Of a stretch of DNA of 64,000 nucleotides, positions 1 through 7,327 are shown piece by piece. The position numbers and the translations under genes are program-made. Each line of letters begins with the position of its first letter. Position 1 is the first letter of the stretch. The stretch spans positions 558,001 to 622,000 of the forward strand of contig NZ_CP060705.1 in assembly GCF_003048835.2 (NCBI RefSeq), written 5' to 3'. The notes beneath the pieces were generated by a model. That model did not search any database and was not told where the DNA came from. It was given only the letters and a program-made list of their open reading frames with translations. Source of the stretch: Campylobacter concisus. Lineage in GTDB: Bacteria > Campylobacterota > Campylobacteria > Campylobacterales > Campylobacteraceae.

Positions 1-1
1 G

Positions 2-1516
2 ATCGACATCAACAAGGCTGAAGACGGCAGCGGTAAGATAATGATGTATATAAACTACAAAGTTCAAAAAGATGATAAATTTTATGGTATCGCAGCGACT
101 GGCGTAAATTTAAGCGAGATAGTAAATTTTGTCCAGTCACAAAAGATAGGTCGCGGCGGTAAATTTCTACTAGTTGATGAAAAAGGCGACATCAAAATCG
201 GCAAAGATGAAAGCGGCAATCTAAAAGATATAGTAGGCGAAGCAAATCTTAAAAAGCTAATCAACGAAAATGGCAGCTACATATCGCTAGATAAAGATGG
301 CAGAAATTTATTGATCGGCTCAAAATATATCAAAAGTATGGGCTGGTATCTGATCGGCGAGCTTGACAAAGATGAGCTTTTAGAGGATCTAAACTCACTT
401 GCTTATGCGTCTGTTGGAGTGCTTGTAGTGGTACTTATTTTAGGACTATTGCTCTCACTTTACCTATCTTCTTACCTCCTAAAAATCATCCTCAAACTAA
501 AAACAGGCCTGCTATCTTTCTTTGATCTACTAAACCACAAGACAAACAAAGCAGAGCCTATAGAGATAACATCTAAAGATGAATTTGGCCAAATGGCAGA
601 GCTAATAAACAAAAACACAAAGGCCATTGAGGATGGTATGAAAGATCAAAGTATATTCATCCAAAAAGCCAACACCTTTGTAAATGAGATAAAAGATGGC
701 AACTATGAAGCAAGCTTAGAAGCTGATACTAATAACCCAGCTCTAAATCAACTAAAAAGCACATTTAAAGATCTACAACTTGCTCTTAAAAATGCAATAT
801 CAAGTAATGGTAAAGATGTACTTGATCTACTAAACACTTATAAAAACCAAGACTTTACAAAAAGACTTGATGATGATGGTAAGATAGCAAGTGGTATAAA
901 CTCTCTTGGCATTGAGATATCTAAAATGCTAAATGACAATCTAAACCAAGCTCAAGTACTAGAAGAAAAAGCTAAACTTCTAGCTAGCTCAGTATCAAAA
1001 GTAGCAAGCTCAGCAAATACTCAAGCAAATAGCTTACAAGAAAGTGCTGCTGCAGTTGAGCAAATGAGTAGCTCAATGAATGCCATCTCTCAAAAGACAG
1101 CTGATGTTATAAGACAATCAGATGAAATTAAAAACATCATAACTATCATTAGAGATATAGCAGATCAAACAAACCTACTAGCTCTTAATGCTGCTATTGA
1201 AGCAGCTAGAGCTGGAGAGCATGGTAGAGGATTTGCAGTTGTTGCTGATGAAGTTAGAAAACTAGCAGAAAGAACTCAAAAATCTCTAGGTGAGATAGAA
1301 GCAAATACAAATGTCCTAGCTCAATCAATAAATGAGATGAGTGAATCAATCAAAGAGCAAAGTGAAGGCATAAATATGATAAATCAATCAGTTGCTCAAA
1401 TAGATAATCTAACAAAAGAAAACGTTGTAATTGCAAACCAAGCAAATGAAGTAACATCAGAAGTAGATGAGATGGCTAAAGCCATAGTTGAAGAGGTTAG
1501 GAAGAAGAGGTTTTAA
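2..1516 (+). CDS. Methyl-accepting chemotaxis protein, 5'-truncated by window edge
   Basis: Chemoreceptor that passes periplasmic ligand signals to CheA/CheW. The reading frame is open from base 2, before the first internal ATG at 41, so the gene starts outside the window. Visible parts are the distal half of a Cache-type periplasmic sensor (a stretch resembling residues 190-290 of the complete receptor at 57885), a transmembrane helix near 410-480, a HAMP-like segment, and the MCP signalling domain with the conserved hairpin tip [20 protein letters not shown]. From base 467 to the stop and beyond, the DNA is almost identical to the receptor at 57885-59849; the two proteins differ there by one residue (N/H in [10 protein letters not shown]). 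The sensor parts differ, so the two receptors probably sense different ligands through one signalling module. No C-terminal CheR/CheB tether pentapeptide is seen. Family call is firm; ligand unknown. Confidence 0.95.
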   Translation: MDINKAEDGSGKIMMYINYKVQKDDKFYGIAATGVNLSEIVNFVQSQKIGRGGKFLLVDEKGDIKIGKDESGNLKDIVGEANLKKLINENGSYISLDKDGRNLLIGSKYIKSMGWYLIGELDKDELLEDLNSLAYASVGVLVVVLILGLLLSLYLSSYLLKIILKLKTGLLSFFDLLNHKTNKAEPIEITSKDEFGQMAELINKNTKAIEDGMKDQSIFIQKANTFVNEIKDGNYEASLEADTNNPALNQLKSTFKDLQLALKNAISSNGKDVLDLLNTYKNQDFTKRLDDDGKIASGINSLGIEISKMLNDNLNQAQVLEEKAKLLASSVSKVASSANTQANSLQESAAAVEQMSSSMNAISQKTADVIRQSDEIKNIITIIRDIADQTNLLALNAAIEAARAGEHGRGFAVVADEVRKLAERTQKSLGEIEANTNVLAQSINEMSESIKEQSEGINMINQSVAQIDNLTKENVVIANQANEVTSEVDEMAKAIVEEVRKKRF

Positions 1517-1747
1517 CTTCTTAATAAACAAACTCAAATTTGTTTAAACAAGGCTACAAAACTTATTGTTAAGGGGGAAGAGGCTTGAATTACGCTCTGC
1601 TTGCAGTTGTGAGCTTGCGAAGCAAAGAAGCTCCCTTCCCCCTTAACAATCCCCTGTCTGCTTGCAGTTACGAGACGAAGTCGAAGTAAAGCCCGACGAC
1701 GTTATAGGTAGCATGCCTCAGTGCTTCGCACTGCATGTGGTTTAAAA
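467..1747 (+). repeat. Long repeat, copy 1: MCP signalling module plus non-coding tail
   Basis: Direct repeat of about 1,281 bp, matched at 58800-60080. It begins at the end of the second transmembrane segment of the receptor and ends about 230 bp past the stop codon. By eye I find 12 mismatches, all between about 1262 and 1449; the 795 bp before and the roughly 300 bp after, including non-coding DNA, look identical. This suggests gene conversion or recent duplication. Confidence 0.93.
1561..1747 (+). repeat. Dispersed non-coding hairpin repeat, copy 1
   Basis: Non-coding element after the chemoreceptor stop. It contains a perfect 16-bp inverted repeat (1565-1580 with 1635-1650, ATTGTTAAGGGGGAAG and its complement) around a 54-nt loop, then a conserved arm ending in a small palindrome AGTGCTTCGCACT. 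A second full copy is at 59894-60080, and a shortened copy in the opposite orientation is at 10996-11141. It has no ORF and resembles no RNA gene I know. It may act as a terminator, a MITE-like element or a recombination site. The rest of the gap (1748-1928) is AT-rich with nothing else evident. Confidence 0.8.
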
Positions 1748-1928
1748 GCTCTAATAAATTTTTAGATACGCTCGCTCATAAATTTTTAAAATTTGCCTGA
1801 CTTCTTTTAGCGCACTTGCCTATACGCTTTACAAGCTTATGTAAATTTCTGTCATTACGCTAAATTTAAACAAATTTTAATAGATAAATGCCGATAATTA
1901 GGGCATTAAATCACCTTAAAGGATAGAC

Positions 1929-2645
1929 ATGAAAAAGATATTTGCTCTTTTACTGACAGCTTTTGTTGCTCTTTGCGCAAACGAGCTAAAATTTGGTACA
2001 GCGGCAAACTACCCGCCATTTGAATACATCGATGAAAACAACAAAATAACAGGCTTTGACATCGACCTTATAGATGAAATTTCAAAGCGTGCTGGCTTTT
2101 CATATAAGATAGTAAATATGAGCTTTGATGGTCTCATCCCAGCGCTTAAAGCTGGCAAGATAAATGGCATCATAAGTGCGATGAGTGCGACTCCAGACAG
2201 ACTAAAGTCGATCGACTTTACAAAGCCATACTACCTAACTGAAAACATCTACCTAAAGAAAAAAGGCAACGACGCTTTAAAAGCTAAAGAGGAGCTAGCT
2301 GGCAAAAAAGTAGGCGTGCAACAAGGCACCATCCAAGAGCTAGCTGCAAATGCGATAAATGGCGCAAAAGTAGTGCCTTCAGAAGATACTGTGCCACTCA
2401 TCATGGGGCTAAAAGTTGGCAAATTTGACGCGGTTATCCTTGATAGCTCGATCGGCTATGGCTTTATCAAGAAAAACCCTGAAGTAGAGGCATTTTTCAA
2501 AGAGGTTGATGGCAGCGAGGGCTTTTCAATAGCTTTTGATAAAAATAAGCAGAGCGAGCTTATCGCTAAGATAAATCAAATTTTAGATGAGATGAAAAAA
2601 GACGGCAGCTACGACGCATTGCTTAAAAAATACGAACTAAAATAA
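1929..2645 (+). CDS. Amino-acid ABC transporter substrate-binding protein (SBP family 3)
   Basis: Periplasmic solute-binding protein of the polar/basic amino-acid uptake family. Residues 1-17 form a Sec signal peptide with likely cleavage after Cys-Ala. The mature protein opens with the family signature FGTAANYPPFEYIDENNKI and GFDIDLIDEI, and later has GIISAMSATPDRLKSIDFT, typical of ligand-contacting segments in HisJ/ArtJ-like proteins. At 238 aa it has the usual length. AAGGA precedes the ATG by six bases. It stands alone, with no permease or ATPase gene on either side, and a hairpin follows it, so it must use a transporter encoded elsewhere. There is no lipobox, so it is soluble. The exact amino acid cannot be read from sequence. 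Confidence 0.92.
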   Translation: MKKIFALLLTAFVALCANELKFGTAANYPPFEYIDENNKITGFDIDLIDEISKRAGFSYKIVNMSFDGLIPALKAGKINGIISAMSATPDRLKSIDFTKPYYLTENIYLKKKGNDALKAKEELAGKKVGVQQGTIQELAANAINGAKVVPSEDTVPLIMGLKVGKFDAVILDSSIGYGFIKKNPEVEAFFKEVDGSEGFSIAFDKNKQSELIAKINQILDEMKKDGSYDALLKKYELK

Positions 2646-2655
2646 TACCTCCCAA

Positions 2656-2685
2656 CTAGCCTGCTAAATTTGCAGGCTAGCTTTA
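2656..2685 (+). terminator. Hairpin after the binding-protein gene
   Basis: Nine-base stem CTAGCCTGC / GCAGGCTAG (2656-2664 and 2672-2680) with a 7-nt loop, followed by a T-rich but interrupted tract. It lies 11 bases past the stop codon, as expected for an intrinsic terminator. Confidence 0.7.
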
Positions 2686-2745
2686 TCTTGCATTTTAAAA
2701 TTTATACTAAAATCCGCTTTTACATAGAAATTTAAAGGATGGATT

Positions 2746-5484
2746 ATGAGAAAAATTCTGCTGTTTTTGTGCCTGGTGCTTAGCCTAAATGCACTCCAAA
2801 ATGACAAAGATATGCTAAGTGGCGAGCTTGAAAACGGGCTTAAATACTATATAAAAGAGAATAAATTTCCGCAAAACACAGCCATCTTTTACCTAGTTGT
2901 AAATTCAGGCTCGACTGATGAGAGAGAGGGCGAGCAGGGGCTTGCGCACTTTTTGGAGCACATGGCGTTTAATGGCAGTCGCGACTTTAGCAAAAATGAG
3001 CTCATTAAACAGCTTGAGAGCCTTGGGGTCAAATTTGGCGCTGATCTAAACGCACAAACCAGCTACGATCAGACGAGCTACACGCTAAGCATAAATGTAA
3101 ATGATAAAAATTTAAAGGACGTTTTCAAGGTCTTTTCAAACTGGATCGATGGCGTAAAGATCGATGCAGGCGAGCTTGATAAGGAGCGTGGCGTCATAAT
3201 GGAAGAGGAGCGCCAGCGAAACACGCCAGCTTATAGGCTCTATCTTGCCCAAAGTAAGGATATCTTTGCAGGTAGCATCTATCAAAAAAGAGTGCCAATA
3301 GGCGACATGAACGTGATAAAAAGCGTGGATGCTAAGCACATGCAAGAGTTTTACGAGAGGCTTTATCAGCCAAGATTTATGAGCTTTGTGGCAGTTGGCG
3401 ACTTTGATAAAAACGAGATAAAAACTCTGATAGAAAAAAGCTTTAGCGCAGCAAAAAATAGCAACTATTACGCTCATCCAGACAAAAGTATCGCTTTTAA
3501 AGATGGGCTAAACGTCTTTAACTACGACGCAAACGAGACGGCGGCTCAGTTTGTAAGACTTAGCTTTTTTGATAAATTTAAGCCAGTCTTGGATGAGGCT
3601 GATGTGAAGAGAAATTTAAAAGATGCGCTAATAGCTAGCCTTATAAATATGCTTTATGAGCAAAAAAATGCAAATAATTCATCAAATTTAAGCGTTGATT
3701 TTATGGCGCAAACGCTTCAAGCAAAGCAAAAAATTTATAGCTTTGAGGCAAATGTGATCGGAGATGATTTTAACGCTAGCCTTAAAGATATGTTAAGCGT
3801 TTTAAAGGGCATTGAGAAATTTGGCTTTAACAAAGGCGACTTTGCCGATGTTAAAAAGGCGTTTGTGGCAAACGTGGAGACTAAATTTAAACGCTCAAAA
3901 ACTAAAAAATCAAGCGTTTATGCAGGTGAAATTTTAAATATGATCGAAAATGGCGGCTTTGTGCTAAGCGATGAAGATAGCAAAAACCTTAGCCTAAAGC
4001 TCTTAAATGAGATCACGCTAGAGGATGTTAATGCGAGATTTAGGCAAATTTTAGCCATACCTGATGAGCGCGTGAGGGTCTTTAGTAAAGATGGCTTTAA
4101 GCTTAGCAAAGATGCCTTTTTAAAGCTAAAGGATGAGGCAAAACCTTACGATACAAATTTAGCTAACGTGAGCCTAAATAAGAGCCTTGGCAATGAAAAT
4201 TTAGAGCCAAAAGATACCCTTTCTAGTGAATTTGACCAAAAGCATGGCATCTACACTTATAAGCTGCCAAATGGCTCGCAAGTCATCTTTAAGCCACTAG
4301 CTACCAAAAAAGATAGCATTTTGTTTGCAGCCATTAGCAAGGGTGGCACTTCAGATCTAGCTGATCCTAAGCTTGGTGGTTTTGCGGTTGCGCTCACAAA
4401 TGAAAGTGGCGTTGGCAAATTTAACAACTACGAGCTTTCAAAGGTGCTAAACGACAAGATAGTAAGCTACGAAAAGAGCATAGAGGCGCTTACACAGGGC
4501 TTTTACGGCTCTTCAAGCAGTGGTGATCTTAGCTCGCTGCTAGCTGTTATAAATTTAGAGTTTAGCTCTCCAAGAGCCGACGCAAACGTGCTTGAGAGGA
4601 TAAAACAAAGAGCAAAAGATGAGCTAGCTAAAGAGCAAAATTTACCTGAATATAAATTTAGCACCGAGTTTAGCAAATTTTTTTACGAAAACAACAAGCG
4701 TGTAGCGCCCATTGAGATGGCTCAGATCGACGCGCTAAAGCTAAATGAGCTAAAAAAGGTCATCAAAGATAAATTTACAAACGCAGCCTCATACACCTTT
4801 GTAATCATTGGCGACACCGACGAGCAGAGGCTTTTGCCACTTGTTAAAAAGTATATCGCCACCTTGCCAAAGCTTGGCGAGGCTGAAAATTTTAAAGATG
4901 ATGGCGTGCGAAGTATCAAAGGGCAGCACACCTTTAAAAGAGAGTATCAAAGCACAAAAAGAAGCGATGTGAGCGTGGATATAATAAATTTAGATACAAA
5001 ATACAGCTTCAAAGAGGTGGTCAAGCTAAGAGCGCTAAGCTCAGTCTTAAAAACGGCGCTTCGTGAAAAGATCAGAGAGGACAAGGGGCAAACATACGGC
5101 TTTAGCCTAAACGCCAAGCTCTCACGCTATCCGTATGAGCACTCAAAGGCGGTGATCGGCTTTACTTGCGACCCTGCAAACACGGACAAGATCATCGCCG
5201 AGATAAAGGAGATAATAGCTAACATCAAGCGCAGTGGCGCGCTCTTGCCAAAACATTTGGAGGATTTTAAGGCGCAAAGTGAAATCTCTATAAAAAAAGA
5301 CTATGAAAAGCCTGAGTTTTGGCAAAATCTCATCATCTCAAATAAAATTTTTAACACGCCACTTTATACGGCTGATGAGTATATAGATGCGGTTAAAGCG
5401 GTCACAAATGACGATATCAAAGAGGCTGCTAGGCTATATCTTGATGAGAAAAATATGGTGATAAGTATAAATAATCCGAAGTAG
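2746..5484 (+). CDS. M16-family zinc metalloprotease, exported
   Basis: Periplasmic pitrilysin-like peptidase of 912 aa. Residues 1-16 are a signal peptide (MRKILLFLCLVLSLNA). The inverted zinc motif HxxEH is present as HFLEH at 68-72, followed by the third zinc-ligand region with the acidic run ERGVIMEEERQRN. The length fits a two-half M16 enzyme: an active N-terminal half, then a second half (from about 480, beginning near the second YKLPNGSQVIF-like strand) without its own HxxEH and with the C-terminal R/Y-type motif KTALREKIREDKGQTYGFS. ATG is preceded by AAAGGA. It is monocistronic here. The substrate is unknown; relatives degrade peptides or process envelope proteins. Confidence 0.93.
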   Translation: MRKILLFLCLVLSLNALQNDKDMLSGELENGLKYYIKENKFPQNTAIFYLVVNSGSTDEREGEQGLAHFLEHMAFNGSRDFSKNELIKQLESLGVKFGADLNAQTSYDQTSYTLSINVNDKNLKDVFKVFSNWIDGVKIDAGELDKERGVIMEEERQRNTPAYRLYLAQSKDIFAGSIYQKRVPIGDMNVIKSVDAKHMQEFYERLYQPRFMSFVAVGDFDKNEIKTLIEKSFSAAKNSNYYAHPDKSIAFKDGLNVFNYDANETAAQFVRLSFFDKFKPVLDEADVKRNLKDALIASLINMLYEQKNANNSSNLSVDFMAQTLQAKQKIYSFEANVIGDDFNASLKDMLSVLKGIEKFGFNKGDFADVKKAFVANVETKFKRSKTKKSSVYAGEILNMIENGGFVLSDEDSKNLSLKLLNEITLEDVNARFRQILAIPDERVRVFSKDGFKLSKDAFLKLKDEAKPYDTNLANVSLNKSLGNENLEPKDTLSSEFDQKHGIYTYKLPNGSQVIFKPLATKKDSILFAAISKGGTSDLADPKLGGFAVALTNESGVGKFNNYELSKVLNDKIVSYEKSIEALTQGFYGSSSSGDLSSLLAVINLEFSSPRADANVLERIKQRAKDELAKEQNLPEYKFSTEFSKFFYENNKRVAPIEMAQIDALKLNELKKVIKDKFTNAASYTFVIIGDTDEQRLLPLVKKYIATLPKLGEAENFKDDGVRSIKGQHTFKREYQSTKRSDVSVDIINLDTKYSFKEVVKLRALSSVLKTALREKIREDKGQTYGFSLNAKLSRYPYEHSKAVIGFTCDPANTDKIIAEIKEIIANIKRSGALLPKHLEDFKAQSEISIKKDYEKPEFWQNLIISNKIFNTPLYTADEYIDAVKAVTNDDIKEAARLYLDEKNMVISINNPK

Positions 5485-5499
5485 AAATTTTGGGGGCAG

Positions 5500-5661
5500 C
5501 TGGCTTTTTAAATTTAAGACTAAGTAGAAATTTAGAGAGCTAAATCAGTCCCCAGAAATCTAAGCCCAGGCAGAAATTTGAGAAGTCAAACTGGCTTTTT
5601 AAATTTAATATAGAAATAGAAATTTAGCGCGCTAAGCCAGCCCCAAAATTTAAACCTAAAG
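5500..5661 (+). repeat. Degenerate tandem duplication of about 91 bp
   Basis: Between the convergent ends of the M16 gene and the next gene, the 17-mer CTGGCTTTTTAAATTTA occurs at 5500-5516 and again at 5591-5607. The sequence after each copy can be aligned loosely (AGAAATTTAG, then GCTAA.TCAG/GCCAG, CCCCA..). This looks like an old duplication of intergenic DNA. No ORF or obvious terminator was found. Confidence 0.55.
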
Positions 5662-6567
5662 CTAAGCCAGTATATCCTTTGGTTTTATCTTGTTTAGCTT
5701 TTGCACCAGATCATCAAAGCTTGCGCCGTTTTCGACCTCACGCCTGATAAATTCCTCAAAAAACTCGCGTTTTATATCTTTATCCGTGTAGGTCACGCTC
5801 TTTTTGGTAACTTGCATAGGCTTAAATTTCTCTTCTTCTATATCCTCATCACCATCTTCCCTAACTGGCACAAGAGCGATATTTTGCAGCACATCAGCGA
5901 TATTTTCGCCCTTTTCATAACTTGTTTTTAGAAATTTCAAAAACTCATCTTTGCTGTTTTTATCAGCGTAGCTTACACGCTGTGGCATCGCTTGACCTAA
6001 GATCTCTATGCGCTTCTTAGCCGATGTTTGCTCGTAAGAGAGAGCCCCGTCTTTAAAAGAAATTTTCACATTTGCATGCTCACCAAGTATCCTTTCGGCG
6101 GTAAATTCCAGCCATTTGTCTTTAAAATCGTCGATACTTAGATCAGAGTCTAGTAAATTTGTAGCCTCACGACTTAGATGAAGTGTGCCATTGTCGTGAT
6201 TGTTGATTAGAGCGCCAAGAGTATTGGTAACGTTAGTAGATATTTTGTAGGTTTTGTTAAACTCATCTACGCTAAAGCCATTTTTCTCGCTAGTTAGGAT
6301 AGAATTTAACCTCCAAAGCTTCGTGCTATCAACGAAATTTTTAAGGCTAGCAACTTCATCTTTACCCATAGAGCTATCAAGCCCGTTCATCTTGCCCCAG
6401 ATAGAAATTTTATCATTTGACGAGTAGCCAGAGAGCGATAGATGCTTGATGTCTAGGGCATTGGGAGAAATTTTTACTTTGCCTAAATTTGCGATAGTCG
6501 TTGGCTGCTTATTAAAAGCGTCTTGATAGTTAAAGCTTTGATTAAGTCCATTTAGCGCATTTATCAT
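5662..6567 (-). CDS. Hypothetical protein, 301 aa
   Basis: I do not recognise this protein. It starts with MINALNGLNQSFNYQDAFNK, has no signal peptide or transmembrane segment, and is rich in Asn, Lys, Asp and Ser. Two related stretches, SKDEFLKFLKTSYEKGENIADVLQ near residue 205 and a DKDIKREFFEEFIRREVENG-type stretch near 265, look like an internal repeat of a short helical unit. The N-terminus is low in complexity and may be flexible, as in secreted or flagellar-associated proteins, but that is a guess. A good ribosome site (AAAGGA, six bases upstream) supports the ATG. It is followed on the complementary strand by the small gene at 6619-6840, which lies upstream of it and may be cotranscribed. 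Existence is likely; function unknown. Confidence 0.75.
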   Translation of the reverse strand: MINALNGLNQSFNYQDAFNKQPTTIANLGKVKISPNALDIKHLSLSGYSSNDKISIWGKMNGLDSSMGKDEVASLKNFVDSTKLWRLNSILTSEKNGFSVDEFNKTYKISTNVTNTLGALINNHDNGTLHLSREATNLLDSDLSIDDFKDKWLEFTAERILGEHANVKISFKDGALSYEQTSAKKRIEILGQAMPQRVSYADKNSKDEFLKFLKTSYEKGENIADVLQNIALVPVREDGDEDIEEEKFKPMQVTKKSVTYTDKDIKREFFEEFIRREVENGASFDDLVQKLNKIKPKDILA

Positions 6568-6618
6568 GTCAAATCCTTTAACACTATATCGGCAAATGGA
6601 TTTAAATTTTAAGTTGGA

Positions 6619-6840
6619 TTATTTTTTATTGCGGTATTTTTCGAAAATGGCGATCATCTGGTGCGAGTCTTGCGCGACTTTGAGCTTGTTTGGGTTTTTG
6701 CTAAGCAGCTCTTCTCTTAAAGCGTCGATGAACTCCTTGTCCTTTTTGCAGGCTTCAAGGCTCACACGTCCTCTAAGTATAGCCATAAAAATAACATCGG
6801 CAGTCGCGTTTATCATCTCAAGCATCTTTTCTTCGCTCAT
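6619..6840 (-). CDS. Small hypothetical protein, 73 aa
   Basis: Predicted soluble helical protein beginning MSEEKMLEMINATADVIFMA and ending in a basic KYRNKK tail. No family recognised. The only ribosome-site candidate, AAGGGGC, is about 14 bases upstream of the ATG, which is far. Its codon usage resembles that of its neighbours, and it sits between two genes on the same strand (ABM-like gene upstream, 301-aa protein downstream), which supports it as a real gene. Confidence 0.6.
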   Translation of the reverse strand: MSEEKMLEMINATADVIFMAILRGRVSLEACKKDKEFIDALREELLSKNPNKLKVAQDSHQMIAIFEKYRNKK

Positions 6841-6872
6841 TTTTCTAAATTTTGCCCCTTTTTAAGCAAATA

Positions 6873-7166
6873 TTATTCCTTTACGCTTACAAAATTTATT
6901 ATTTTCACCTCTTGGCTCTCTTTGCAAGCCTCCAGAGCAGCTGCGTTTTTCACCATGTGAGCGCTCTTCATGTGCTCTTTTTGGCTCTCTAAATTTTCCC
7001 AGCTCTCCATAAAGCAGTATTCGCTTTTAGAGCCCGCAACCACGCCACACTCGTAGCTTATGCAGCCTTTGTCTTTTCTAGAAGCTGGCACGATCTCTTT
7101 TAAAATCTCTTCAAATTTTGCCTCACATCCAGCTTTTAACTTTACATTTACATAAAATCCTACCAT
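6873..7166 (-). CDS. Antibiotic biosynthesis monooxygenase (ABM)-domain protein
   Basis: Small ferredoxin-like alpha+beta barrel protein of the ABM/YgiN type, 97 aa, usually a dimeric cytosolic quinol- or haem-related oxygenase or stress protein. Family features are the opening strand MVGFYVNVKLKAGCEAKFEE, the central GCISYECGVV, and the ESWENLESQKEHMKSAH helix with the conserved His. A longer reading frame runs to 7295, but the ATG at 7166 has AAAGGA eight bases upstream and gives a normal family length, while the extra N-terminal 43 residues look like translated non-coding DNA. The upstream spacer is shared with the divergent molybdoenzyme gene at 7328. Substrate unknown. Confidence 0.85.
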   Translation of the reverse strand: MVGFYVNVKLKAGCEAKFEEILKEIVPASRKDKGCISYECGVVAGSKSEYCFMESWENLESQKEHMKSAHMVKNAAALEACKESQEVKIINFVSVKE

Positions 7167-7327
7167 TTGCCTATCCTTTAATATTTTTTGGCTAAAATAA
7201 CGCAATTTAGACGCAAGTTTGCGTATTACATTACAAGGCCTTTTCATGACTAGATGATACAAAATACTAAATTTATAACTCATAAAACTAACCAAAAACA
7301 GTAAATTTAACTAAAATCGGAGAAAAC

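Noticed and set aside
1561-1747. Possible rRNA fragment or tRNA in the non-coding tail
   Set aside because: No T-arm, acceptor stem or 5S/23S motif that I can identify. The element is better described as a dispersed hairpin repeat.
6566-6865. 99-aa plus-strand ORF over the 73-aa gene
   Set aside because: Ser/Leu/Phe-rich antisense shadow with a weak start. The minus-strand frame has a protein-like composition.
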